Source of the DNA: Melieria omissa
Lineage: Eukaryota > Arthropoda > Insecta > Diptera > Ulidiidae
Reading direction: 5' to 3'
Length of the DNA stretch: 64,000 nt
Assembly (NCBI GenBank): GCA_963971225.1
Contig: OZ020267.1
Coordinates: 65,500,577 to 65,564,576 of the forward strand
Part shown: positions 1 to 11,700 of the stretch, in pieces
Layout of the letters: each line of letters opens with the position of its first letter
How positions within the stretch are numbered: the first letter of the stretch is position 1
Translations under genes and position numbers: made by a program
Notes under the pieces: generated by a model
What the model was told of the DNA's origin: nothing
The model's database searches: none
Seen by the model: only the letters and a program-made list of their open reading frames with translations

Positions 1-556
1 TATTTTCGAACGGTTGTGTTGCCATAGAAAAAAATTAATGCATATACATACATATGGCTGGATATCTGCATAAATTGGCACTTGTGCATATTTCTGTTAT
101 TATTTACGATGTCTTGGACGGGTGGAAAAAAAATTATAATGGAGAAACTTATTTTTTCAATTGCAATCACTTCACTTCCAACAAATGGAGATGAACATCT
201 TTAAAGGTGGACTCAATGATATGGGTTGAAATTTCCAATAGAAATTTTGTAGAGAAGTTCATATTCTATATTCAAAAAAGAAAAGAAGGAAGTGCTAGTA
301 AATTGAAGAATTTTCAGGTGTAAGGTTGGACAAGTATGAGTTATGCCGAGATAAGCAAACCATAGGTCATAGGATACCTGAGGACTGTTGCATACCCGGG
401 ATTTTCATAGAAGTTAACATGAACCAGCACGAAATTTATAAATAAATACGCTTACACATGTTTTTACTTTCTTTTGCATTAATATTTCTGAACCGGTTTG
501 AAAATTTTATTCAATTTTAAATATGAGAAGACCTCATATGTATGTTAGGTGGGCAG
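1..556. other. AT-rich intergenic DNA, no gene seen
   Basis: No open reading frame of interest, splice-bounded exon or RNA gene is visible. The sequence is AT-rich and ends at the first unit of a tandem duplication. Confidence 0.5.
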
Positions 557-1009
557 AATTACAAAAGTTGTTCTTTTTTTGGTTCAGAAATATAAGTAAA
601 CCGTGATAACATCCAAAATCTATGCCTTCTCTTAAAAATAGTATTCATTACATTCTAAATGATCAAATTTCGACCACAAGGCTACACTAGTCGCCTAGAC
701 CAGAGAAAGTAGCATCCAATTTCATAGACTCGCTTCGAAACGGTATCACATGTCTTCTTTATTTAACACATATCAACTTTGTCAATTACAAAAGTTGTTC
801 TTTTTTTGGTTCAGAAATATAAGTAAACCGTGATAACATCCAAAATCTATGCCTTCTCTTAAAAATAGTATTCATTACATTATAAATGATCAAATTTCGA
901 CCACAAGGCTACACTAGTCGCCTTACTTAGAGAAAGTAGCATCCAATTTCATAGGTTCGCTTCGAAACGGTATCACATGTCTTCTTTATTTAACACATAT
1001 CAACTTTGT
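557..1009. repeat. Two-copy tandem duplication, unit about 227 bp
   Basis: The segment starting AATTACAAAAGTTGTTC at 557 starts again at 784, and the two units match almost base for base up to about 783 and 1009. The few differences include CTAGACCAGAG versus CTTACTTAGAG near the middle of the unit. The high identity points to a fairly recent local duplication. No coding potential is visible inside the unit. Confidence 0.9.
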
Positions 1010-1509
1010 TAAACGCCCTTCTTCAACTCTTGAGCCCAAAAACAGCCCTTTATTTCCTCTTTTCTAGCAAAAGCTATGGTGTCTCAGTTAGAAATGCTTT
1101 GGATTTCAAGTTAATGATAAAAATCCATTTTGCCTCATTTAGAAATGCTTTGGATCACAAATTAATAATTCATGTGTTCGAAGCATGACTCAACCAACAC
1201 CAAATAAAGTAAACATTCCCCTCGGCGTCTGCAAACTTCTGAGAATTTTAAGTCGCAAAGTTATTCCCAAAAATATTACAATATACTGCAAAGTAAATTC
1301 TTGTTTTGTTTTTTTCGTAAGGGTTATAAAAAAGAAAGGGAGATGAATTTCCTTTCCAATCGTTTTTGCAGAAGCATTAAGTTTTTTTTACGTCTACTTG
1401 ACAAAAAATACTTAAAACGGAGTCTTTCGAATTTCATTTCTGGAAAGGAATAACTTATTATTCCAAAAATTATTTATTGTACTTTACTATACAAAAATAA
1501 TTTATTGTA
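1010..1509. other. AT-rich intergenic DNA, no gene seen
   Basis: A short open frame at 1006-1188 has no recognisable domain. It contains a degenerate internal duplication (AGAAATGCTTTGGAT at about 1090 and 1141), so I do not call it a gene. Confidence 0.45.
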
Positions 1510-2435
1510 AAGGGTGGTCCATATAGCGTTTGGAATTTGAACTACGCTTTATTTCGAGAATGGCAGTCCAAATGTCATTCAATTCGTGTTCGTAATTTAG
1601 TTTAAAATTTGACATTTACGAAATGGGACGCTATACGCTTCAAAAAAATTGGCAAATATTGAGAACTTACTTCCAAAGTAGAGAGTCTTCAACCCAAACT
1701 GTAAGAAATTAGAAAATAAAAATTCAAAAAAAAGATTGGCCTTCAACTCAGTTTGTGGATCAATTTGTGAAGCGAGCTAGTGAAACTGAATCGTTAATGG
1801 ACCAAACAACCCGTTCCCGTTCTCATGCAGTGCGCACAGCCGAAAGCATTGCTTTTCTAGCCGAAAATGTGCGGGAACATCCATCAATGTCAACTCGCCA
1901 TCGCTCTCAGGAATTGAACATTTCTCGCACTTCTTTGATGAGAATTTTACATAAAGATCTCGGTATGAAGGCTTACAAAATTCAATTGGTCCAAGAACTG
2001 AAGGCTCATGACCATCCGGCACGTAAAAATCGAACTTTTGGGCACCGTTTTCAAAAATCGAATAATCAGCCGAAATTCTAAAGTCAATTGGCCGCCTCGG
2101 AGCTGCGATTAAAGTCCGATGGACCTCTTTTTGTGGGGAGCAGTAAAGGACAAGTGTTACGCTAACCCTCCAGAGACGATTGAAGCTTTGAAACATGAAA
2201 TCGAAGTTGCTATTCAAGAAATTCTAACCGGAGTAATCGAAAAAGTACTTGAAAATTGGGTTGACCGAATGGCGTACTGTAAGACCCGTCGTGGCAGTCA
2301 TATGAACGATATCGTTTTTTATTCTTAAATAACAAAGTCCAAGCTTTGTAATTAAACAGAAATAAATCAAAAAATATTCATTTGGTTTTTTTTAATAACC
2401 GATTCAAATTCCAAATCTTGAAATGGTCCACCCTG
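1510..2435 (+). mobile_element. Internally deleted Tc1/mariner (IS630-type) transposon
   Basis: The element is bounded by TA dinucleotides (1508-1509 and 2436-2437). Its terminal inverted repeats start AGGGTGGTCCAT at the left and read back as AGGGTGGACCAT from the right end. Inside, 1755-2081 (+) encodes the N-terminal helix-turn-helix half of a transposase (SRTSLMRILHKDLGMKAYKI is typical). About 2080-2328 (+) encodes the C-terminal end (DLFLWGAVKDKCY, GSHMNDIVF). The part with the first two catalytic aspartates is deleted, and a TAA stop interrupts the CD-L-P-D motif. The element therefore cannot make transposase, though its ends could still be mobilised in trans. The superfamily is certain; the exact family (such as a rosa-like DD41D group) is not. 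Confidence 0.85.
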
Positions 2436-2623
2436 TATCTTCAATTATATTTATATCTATTATATCATATTTATATTATTTGAAATGAGACTGGAAATTC
2501 TATGCTTAATGATAACAATTGAATTAAAAGATAAAATTGAAATAAACCAGTTGGAAGGTTGAAATAAACGTTGATAATAAAAGTAAACTGCAACAATTTT
2601 TATAAAAATTGAATACGTATCTA

Positions 2624-3925
2624 AGGCTTGTCCACGAAATAACTTTTACATTTTCTATTATTAATAGCTACTAAATAAAATATTGAACTAATGTTTGTGT
2701 GAGTATTTATTATCTCTTATAACTCAAAGTTTGTGATAATGTACAAATATTTTAAAGTTCAATTGGATTTCTTACAAATCTACGTATTTTTGCTTTCAAT
2801 CCCCTCATCAAATGTTGCACACCAGATTTTCCAATTTTTTTGGCCATACTGTTCCACTTTTTTATAAAATCAATCTTTCCCTTAGCACGTTTTTTATATT
2901 TCAGTAAGTTTCGTTTCATTATTGCCCAAAATCGTTCGACTGGCCGAAGCTGTGGGCAATTTGGGGGATTGTGATTTTTCTCAACAACACGGATCTTATT
3001 CATTTGGTACCACTCTTTGACAATTTCTGCATAGTGGACTGTTGCTAAGTGTGGCCAAAATAAAGGTGGAACAGCGTGCTCTCTGTACAATGGCAAAAGT
3101 CGTTTGTTGAGACATTCCTTCAAGTAAATTTTACTGTTAAGAGTGCCAGTTGTAACAAAAGGACGAGTGTATTTGCCACAGCTACATATGGCCTGCCAAA
3201 CCATATACTTTTTACCATATTTGTCCATCCGTTTATACTTGAACCTTTTCATAACGCCACCCTTCAGGTATGCTGTGTAATATCCTCGACCTGGAAGCTG
3301 TTTGAAATCTTCTTTGACATACGTTTCGTCATCCATTAACACGCAGCCTTTAAAACGACACAGATCATTCGATAAAAGTTTTCGGGCTCGATTTCTGGCA
3401 CGCTTTTCCACTTCGGAGTTACGATTTGGCACTTTTTGAACAACGAAAGATTTGAGCTCGTAGTGTCTTTTAATTTTCGCAATGTATGATTTCGAAACTT
3501 CGAATTTTCGTGCCAAATCTCGTAAAGATTGGTTTGGATTTTTTTCCAGAGAAACTTTCACCTTACGAGCTATATCTTTATAGACGAAACCTTTTTTCGT
3601 CCGGCTCCGACGATACGGGATGTGGACAGGTCCTTCTTGTATTTAATTACCACATTTCTAGCTGTTGCGCTGGAAACTTTGGCTAGTCTTCCCAACAATG
3701 CGTACAAAGCCGTTGGATTTTCGAAAAAGTGGGCAATTATTTTTTGTCGAATTTTCTCTTTTTTAGATGCCATTTTGATTGAATCACTTTGAATTTCAAA
3801 ATACAATTGACCACTAATAGCTGAAATTTGACAGATTCTGAAAAGCGAATTTTTTTTTAGAAATTTCGGTGCTTACTATACTTTTTTTCGTTTTACATTG
3901 CAAAAGTTATTTCGTGGACAAGCCT
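2624..3925 (-). mobile_element. Full-length but dead Tc1/mariner transposon, DD37E type
   Basis: This 1302-bp element is flanked by TA target duplications at 2622-2623 and 3926-3927. Near-perfect inverted repeats of about 24 bp begin AGGCTTGTCCACGAAATAAC at each end. It carries one transposase gene on the minus strand that fills most of its length. Size, TA target and gene layout fit an intact Tc1-family copy that has since decayed. Confidence 0.92.
2752..3806 (-). pseudogene. Tc1/mariner DD37E transposase pseudogene
   Basis: The N-terminal part (ATG near 3773; frame 3806-3570) has a helix-turn-helix region and the linker motif GAGRKK. The catalytic part (3561-2752) holds LMDDETY with the first acidic residue, FWPHLATVHYAE where family members have FWPD, and NPPNCPQLRPVERFW with the final glutamate. 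Exactly 37 residues separate the second position from that glutamate, which places it in the DD37E group known from mosquitoes. Two lesions are visible. A one-base shift, best placed in the A-run near 3590, separates the two frames. The second catalytic aspartate is also replaced by histidine (GAC to CAC on the minus strand, near 3050). Either should abolish activity. Confidence 0.9.
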
Positions 3926-5331
3926 TATTTGATACAGAAAGAAAACATTAGAATTTCCTAAACATTTTTTGTTCTAAAATTTTTTTTAAAACCCACCAAT
4001 TTTAAACTATGTATGTAATAATATTCTTAAATTTAAATTAAAAAATTTTAATTAAATTTTTTCTGTTACTCTATTATTTTAAATAGCGCCACAAACATTG
4101 CAAAGTGGTCTTAAAAAAAATCAATATTTAAATGAAAGAATATATGCAAAAATTGTTGAACTGTAACAAACATAAATGTTTCATTTGTCAAACCAAAAAG
4201 TCAATTCTAAGGCACATTAAAGCGATTACTTAAAAATACACAAACCATTATAAAAATAAAAATAATAAAATACTCGTAATAACAATGAACAACAAGGAAA
4301 TAAAACGGGCAACGGAAGGGTGTGCGGCGCAAGGAATCACTTCACTACTGAAATACACAAAACATGCTTTGAGGTTTGGCCCCCGGCAATTGGTCTCCTA
4401 CAACAAAAACACTAACCATTTTTATATACACCCAACTACATTTATACATATATAAATACATATATATATGTGTGTAAGTACGCACTTTTAAGCGCCTTTG
4501 ATTTATGACATTTTTATGACATGAAAATAAAAATAAAATCGAAATCGTAAGGAAAAAAATGCTTTTTACAATCCCAAAAACAATTACACCATAAATCTTT
4601 ATTCCGGCACAGCGTGTTGCTGGCGTTGAGCAGCGATTCAGCTGTCGTGCTGCTGGCATACCTACAGCAAATGCAATTAGAAGTCGTGTTGTGTAGTGTA
4701 GTGAAGTGTAGTGTAGTGAAGTGTAGTGGACAATGAACTAACGTGGCGCAAATGGTGCACGCCACGGCCGAAAGAGGTCAGTAAGGTACTTACCGACGCA
4801 AATTGTTGACTGTTGAAGGGAAAAAGTGTTGTAGCTCTGTTTTACGAGTGGCAGGAAATCTAAGAATAGAGTTCTATGGATTTTGGTAGAAGAAATTGAA
4901 AAATTGTAGTAAAAATGGTAGATGAAAAGTTAGCACAAAACAATTTATATAAAAATTAGTTTATAATAAAGACTGGCAAGTTTAATTAAAAATTGAAAAA
5001 AGTAGTTCGAAAAGAAAGGAGATAGGTAAAATTTTTCCTAAGAAACTACATCAATGGGCCTTTGAGGACTCCGAGTGTACTTGCTGAGAATCATCAGCCT
5101 ATCCTACCTAACCTAACCTAAAAAACTACGTAGTTTAACTCAATAGTTGAAGCTTTGACTTTCTAGTGTCTGAGAAGATCCTAAACATATAAAATACTAG
5201 AAAAGCTTTTTAATTTATTTTCATGTGAAATTTTTTTCTTAAACGAATACTGCTCCTACATTCCAAAACTATTTTAAGAGGTTAAAAAGTAATAAATAAA
5301 TAAAAGCAAGGAACCACACAGACATTTTTTC
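3926..5331. other. Intergenic DNA with short simple repeats
   Basis: No supportable gene. A run of GTGTAGTGAA-like units lies at about 4684-4729, and an AACCTAACCT motif at about 5106-5120. Short minus-strand frames at 4345-4765 lack any known domain and overlap the simple repeat. Confidence 0.45.
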
Positions 5332-6127
5332 TTAAGGGGGGCACTCCATGAAACGCTCAAAAAAATGACAAATTTTCTTTATTTTACTGTACAAAAAAAG
5401 AAAGAGACAGGAACAATCGGTTTGGAACATCTGTAGGTATTAGTTAAAAGTTCAAAAAAAAAAGTTATACATAAATAAAAAAAATTAAAAATGGCAATCA
5501 TATTGAACATCTTCCGAGGCTTGGTTTAAAAATGTACGTCTTCCCGTCTACACGATGCCGTCCGAAGTTAAAGTCTCAAACATACAAATTATATATCAAA
5601 TTAATCAGCAGGCTTGTCGCAAGTGCGTGAACCTCAAAAACTATAAAAATTTTAAAAATTTAGCAACAAAGCCATATAAACTACAAAAAAGTCCGTTTTT
5701 TCTTACATGTTTTTATTAAAAAAACAGTAAAAAATTTGTTTGTTAATAGATTTCAGAGGTTCATGCACTTCTCTGTTCAATATCCTACAAAACGAGTATA
5801 TATTCGTGTAGATCGGTTCAGTAGTTTTTTTTATCATGTGGACGGACTACAAAAACGTGTTTATGAGGAAACGCGTTCCAAAGTTATTCGGAAAACCTGG
5901 TGTGGCTCAGTGCGCGTCGATGAAAAGAACTGTGTCTACGAAAGTTTTCAGTTCGACTTTGAAACTTTGCAATAATGTTCTCGGATAATATATCTTTCGA
6001 TTAAAACAAAAAAAATCGATTTTTTTAAACCATTTCATGGAGTGCCCCCCTTAAACGAATACATACTGCTAGTACATTCCACAACTATTTTAAGAGGTTA
6101 AACAAATAAAAGTAAGGAGACACACAG
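5238..6127. repeat. About 85-bp direct duplication flanking the TTAA element
   Basis: The block that starts CTTAAACGAATACTGC at 5238 and runs to about 5329 recurs after the transposon at 6050-6127, with a few changes (including a short ATAC insertion and shortened TAAA repeats). The TTAA-flanked element therefore sits between, or at the edge of, two copies of a local direct duplication. Confidence 0.75.
5336..6050. mobile_element. TTAA-flanked non-autonomous element (piggyBac-like MITE)
   Basis: The 715-bp element lies between TTAA at 5332-5335 and TTAA at 6051-6054. It has an 18-bp perfect inverted repeat, GGGGGGCACTCCATGAAA. A TTAA target is the hallmark of the piggyBac superfamily, although six G residues at the tip are not the usual CCC start. 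The 79-residue open frame at 5736-5975 has no transposase motif. The right end (GATTAAAAC, then an A/T run, then TTTTTTTAA, then the tip) resembles the right end of the element at 33975-35589, so the two are probably related. Confidence 0.8.
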
Positions 6128-6400
6128 ATGCAGAGGACTGTAGCACTAAACGAGTTGGAATGAAGAGTCCTCTGAAAACCATCCAAGATTAATTTAAAGC
6201 AGCCAGTTAGTAGATAAGCCAAATTTAAGGTACTCATTCTCATTTGGGTTTATACTACTTTTGGATCACTGGCTGCCAAAGTAACAGGCCACGTGAACTT
6301 GAGGAGATATTTTGTATATACTATATATCTTTAATCTATCATTGGATAAGTCAATCTATCATTAAATAAAATGGTGTTTGAAAGAGTCTACAACAGTTAA

Positions 6401-6633
6401 AAACGTGGAGTTTACTCTGGGAAGAAGTTGGCTAAAAACGGGGTTTTTCATGGCAAAGCTATGGACGTAGTTCACTCTGGGAAGGAAGTGGCTAAGGCAG
6501 GGGTCTTGCATAACAAATATATCGACGTAGAGTTCGCTAAGAGCTAAAAAAGGTGGCTTTCATAACAAATCTATGGACGTAGAGTTCATTCTGGGAAGGA
6601 GCTGGCTAAAAAAAGGGGTCTTCCAAATCTATG
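6401..6633. repeat. Degenerate tandem repeat, about four units of about 60 bp
   Basis: Units share the core GACGTAGAGTTCACTCTGGG, AAGGAAGTGGCTAA and GGGGTCTT, repeated near 6404, 6465, 6527 and 6570. They vary in length and are diverged, so the array is old. Confidence 0.75.
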
Positions 6634-9600
6634 AAATCGAATTCCTTACACCCAAAACAAAGAACTCAAAGAGCAACTTTGAACCTTTTATGAGGCACAA
6701 TAGATCCTAAAAGTTGCAGTGAACTTATTCTTAAATGCATTAAAATACAACTTTAAAAAGGATTTACACCTGAAATAGTGGAAAAAGTTTCAAATACTTA
6801 TAGTAAACAAATTTGTTTGGTGCAAATATTAAAAAAAAAACCAAATGTATAAATAAACTTTTAGATGTTCAAAACGAATTATTTAAAAAATAAAATTTAA
6901 TAAATAAAAAGAAGTTTATTAAATATTTTGAGTCAACATTTGGTGCATAATGGCAACACTAGAAAATTCTCTGCGCCAATTCCATATAAATGACATTTTC
7001 TCTACAGTTTAGAACCTAAACCCTAATTATGCAACTTTTAACACTCACTTTCAAGTGGCGCAAATGCAGGTACACACACAAACACACACACACACTGACT
7101 GTCACGCCGAGAGCAATAAGAACATGCAATGCGCCACCATACAACAAAAGCAACAACATTGCGCGCCCGCCTGCAGGTCAATCGTAGCAGCGACTAATGG
7201 GCTACGCGGCAATGCAGCAGCAATTGTCACGGTACGCAAGTGTGTGCAACAACAACAACAACAAAAACAAGGTGCACATAGAGTGTGACCGCATTGACCT
7301 CATGCCGTGCGTTACGTGGTAATCGCATGTTTTTCGGTGTTTGAGTTTTTCAGGTGACACGGAGTCAAGCCAAGTGTTGCCCGGCTCGAAGTGCAGCAGC
7401 GGCGGCGTCCAGACGATAGACGCGCGCCATAGCCGGCGCAGAATTCTGCAGCGACGCGTTGTGCATTTGGTCAGCGGGCCCTAAGTACAAAATGCAGAAT
7501 GCCGTTTGGCGACACTGTTCCGGTGGCTTGCTGCGCACACGCTAAAAGGTGCAACACACTTGTGTCTGTTGCTGGCCGGCGCGAAAATTTACTTTATACA
7601 ATTTTCTTATTCTATTTTTTTTTTTAAGAAATTCCATTGACACACCGTGAAATTGTGTGGGCTCTACAAGTTATAATGACATTTTTTCGGGTACAATCGT
7701 TTTTTTGTTATTTTTTTTTAATACTAAAATGTAATCGGCCTCTTTCGACTTCCGTCAAATGATATTTTATCAAATTTCTGCTGTTGCGCTCTCTTTCTCA
7801 CATACATTATTTGTAAACGATTTCACTTGGTTTTTGAATGTTTGTGAAATTTTATCGTCAACAATATATATTTTAACTTATCGCCATAAGCGGAAGCTGC
7901 AGTTCACCAGCGCTCAGTGTGTTGCGATTGTGAGGCCACAGCGATATCTCATGTCAGCCATTGTGAGGCGAACACTGATACGAGAGTTTTATAAATAATA
8001 TTAACGCCAACAGTGTTGCGATACGAAATGATTAAACTTCTCGAGCACTGGATTAAAGGACAGGAAAGGCATATTTATACAACATAAATGTATTGAGAAT
8101 ATATTTAGGTATGTGCACTGTTTTCATGAGTTCATGTAATCTGACGTAGTAGTCAAATCGTTGGAACAGAAGAGACTCGTAAGCTTAAATCAGGAATCAA
8201 TAGAGATTAGACGATTTTTCTTGCTACCGTGGCAGCCAGTATTAATAAAATATATTCATAAATAAAATAAAAATCTATCTATCTATACACATAAAATCAG
8301 CTTGGTAAATTATGAGAGCAGTCTGCGATGTCTTGGGAAGGGGAGAATTAAGATTGATAGAGGGAATCTATAGAGGGAAAACAGAATTCAAATCCACAAA
8401 CAAAGACATCCAATACAGCACATTCCAATTCTTTCAGACACTGTGAATGTGATCTTTAATTTGATTATATAAATGTAGTATCTATCAAACGCTACTAGTC
8501 GCCTTTCTCAAAGCATATGGCATGGCTTAAAAATATTAAAATATGTTAGCACCTCATATCGCAATTCTCGTTTTCAGTTGAACCATTCTTAAGGACCTGG
8601 AATCAGTCGATGCTTAGGTATCATAGATGCCTCAATAAGATTGCATCCACACATAAAAAATTAGACATAGGGATATTTCAGAGCCTCAAAGAGGGCTATA
8701 TAAGTTCTTGAAGAGTTGGGATTACACACACATATGCGGATGTAAGTCATTCTATTATTTTTCTAGAGTCAAACACAAAGTTGCAATTAGTTCAACCATT
8801 AGTAAACCAAAATAATATCTTCTCCAGGACCGATTATATTTCAGAAAACTGGGAAAATTAGACCTGAAACGCGAAAAATAAGAATCGAACACTGCCTGTT
8901 GTATAACAAAAAATATTTAGTTCAATGATTGCCCAATCTTATAGCGTAAAATTAGGTCAAAAGTGAACCGAAAGCACTTAATTTTCTAAGAAAAGGTTAT
9001 TTAGAAGCGTTGCAAAGGTTGCTACAGATCGCTGTGTGCTACATAACCACAGTGTGAATCATTACGGAAACACTTTAGAAGAACAAGCAGAGATCATGAC
9101 GAAACAGAATCTTTTTTCAGCTCCTCTGCACATATCTTATACTAACTTTTAGACGCAAAACCCCCTTTTATATATTTTACTTGAATTAATTAAAAAGTTG
9201 TACCTAAACTTAAATTCTGAGCTTCACAAAGAGCCAAATGTTTCAGTTAAAAACGCCCAATTGAAGCTGAAATTGTATACTCTAACATTACAATGACATT
9301 ACTTTACTTTAAGACCTAAACGTTCCATCCCCTCAACCTACCAATGCAAAAGGTGAATACAAATTGTATTGAATTAATTGAACGCTGAACTGCAGTCATT
9401 AATATTGATTCATGTGCATTGTTGTAGTGGTAACGCTTTTATTAAGTCGCCCTGTCGCCGAGGCGCTTAAGAGCTTTTGTACCCTACCCTCTTGCGCCAA
9501 CATTCCACACCGCCAACAACACATTGCACTGCGCCACATTCGGTTGGTCCGTCTGAATATGCTTGAACCCTTTGCCGAGTGCCATAACTGCCGGCGCGAC

Positions 9601-11296
9601 GACACACCGGTCTGAAAGAAATTTGTATACCCGCGTGCCGAAAACTTGTCACAACAGTGTGGTCGTCTTTTTTACGTTTGCTCTTAATGCAAACAACAAC
9701 AACAACAATAACAACATTCGTGTCGGCAGCGATCAAAGGCCGCACACTGTCGCTCAAGACGCCAGTCGTAGTGAGTTCAGTTTTTTTTTTCCTTTTTTAA
9801 AGGGCGAGGAGAAAATTGTGTCGCATCTGGAAATTGAAAATGCGACAGGCGCAGGAGCAGCGCAAATTGATAAATTGAAATGCATTTGAGTGTATTTGTG
9901 GCGCTGTAAATGATTTTCCTAATTTTCGGTTGTTATTTCCATTCACACGAACGCCAGTGTGAGCATTGACAAATCGCGTTCGTTGTTTAAGTCTTTTGTT
10001 TTTGCCTTCGATTGGAATTCTCAAAAGGCACAAGTAACGAAGTTAAAGAAAGGAGTTTGGCTTATCAGCGCGGCAACCAGCATAAAGTACAATTTGAATA
10101 GACACCAAACATTGTCACTAATTTTAAATTTAAATGTTGCGCGTGCGATAACCAAAAAGCATGAAATTAATTTCAACAAAGCGCGCTAAAGTGGGCGCAA
10201 TAGCGAAAATTGCGATGTGCGTAATGCACAATTTCCGCCATCATGGTTTTCACAAAAAAAAAAAAACAATAAAAAAAATGCAAAGAGAATAGAAAAATAG
10301 CAAAACAGTTGATAACGCGTGTTCACTACTTCTTCGTTGTAGGGCAGCACAGTGTAATGAGTGAACGAGTGAGGGTGGCCGACTGCGAGAAATCGCTGAT
10401 TGGAACGGCGTTAATGTATGTGCAGTTTTTGTTAGTGCTATTGTTGTTGTTGTTGTAGAAACGTTATCAAGCGAAAACAAAAAATTTATAGGAGAAAAAA
10501 CAAGGCAAATGCGCGCCGACTACTTACTTATGTTAGCCCTGCGAAAGTCTACATTGTGTGTGTGTGTGATAAGTGCGATACTTGGATAATAAATGAGTCA
10601 ACAATGTTCGTAATTTGACATTTTTGTTGCGGTTTGAATGCTGCCAGCAGGCAACGTTTTGTATGAGCATTGGCGCATATCGCGTACGTGTTTTTTGTTT
10701 GTGTGTTTGTTACTACTTTGTTGCCTTTTTTTATACCTCAATTATGTTTTGGCTTTTGTGAGGTTCTAATTAGTGCGGGAGCCATATTAGTTGCTGATAT
10801 GGGTATTCACACGGACTCGAAGCTATGTCATACTATCTGGAGTTTGAGTTTAAGGGGCTGGAATATATAGAAATTGCTAATATGTAGAACAGGCCCTGTT
10901 AACACTTTGTTCGTTCTGCAACCTCAATTGTGATTAATTTTCCTTGAAGATGAACAGCTTTCTAAACACTGAATGAATCAAGCAATTTTACTGATTAGAT
11001 CTTGAAGTATTCCATTGCCAAGTTAACTGGAGACTTTTATTTTGAAGCAGAGAGAGATCAGTTTTTATTATCTTCTTCCATATGCCAAGCTTCTCTTCGA
11101 CACCTTCACTCCTTCAAAAGACTTGTGTCAAAATCGATTTTCTTCTAGACTGTTATTTGGTCAACAATCATCTGCTAACTTAGCTTAAGTTTGTCTAGAT
11201 CCATTAAACACTAACTAAACCTAAGCACAAAAGCCTCACGAAAAGATTTTTTGACAGCCAAATATTTTGAAGAAACTCAACACCTCGCACCTCACC
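6634..11296. other. Long noncoding stretch upstream of pnr
   Basis: No gene is supported. The region alternates between AT-rich DNA and GC-richer blocks (about 7.0-7.6 kb and 9.4-10.5 kb). These blocks contain CA and CAA microsatellites (7062-7090, 9690-9712) and short frames without known domains. Blocks of unique GC-richer DNA upstream of a developmental regulator could be enhancers, but that is an inference. Confidence 0.4.
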
Positions 11297-11700
11297 TAGA
11301 TTTCTGAAATCTAAGAATCTGAAATTAGTTAATTCTTATCATAAACCGTATTGATGTTGTGATGAAATTTTGCTTAAAAATGTTAAAATTTTCCTTTCCA
11401 CACAGATTTCTGAAATCTAAGAATGTGAAATTAGTTGATTCTGGTGCTAATCAAATCCAATTATCGATGTTGTGAGGAAATTTTACTTAACATTTTAACA
11501 TTTTTCTTATTCATTCAGATTTTGAATCTGGGAATTAGTTGATTCTGATTTCTATCAATCCTTTTCACTGTTCTGAACAGTCATTCCCGTTTTGTGTGCT
11601 CACTCATACTGAAATATACGAAATTTTATTTACAAGTGTTAACATTTCTTTTATTCATTCAGATTCAGAATCTGAAATTAGTTGATGTGTTTTAAACAAA
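11297..11700. repeat. Degenerate tandem repeat, about four units of 105-145 bp
   Basis: The motif AGATTTCTGAAATCTAAG followed by GAAATTAGTTGATTCT occurs near 11297, 11404, 11518 and 11661. In later units it is followed by CATTCCCGTTTTGTGTGCT. The copies are clearly related but diverged in length and sequence. Confidence 0.75.

Noticed and set aside
1777..2217. 146-codon minus-strand frame across the first mariner element
   Set aside because: It is the complement of the recognisable plus-strand transposase pieces and has no motif of its own.
5101..5120. AACCTAACCT motifs (also near 25240, 36107 and 45509) as interstitial telomere repeats
   Set aside because: Only two or three units each, and flies of this group lack simple telomere repeats; they look like short dispersed motifs.
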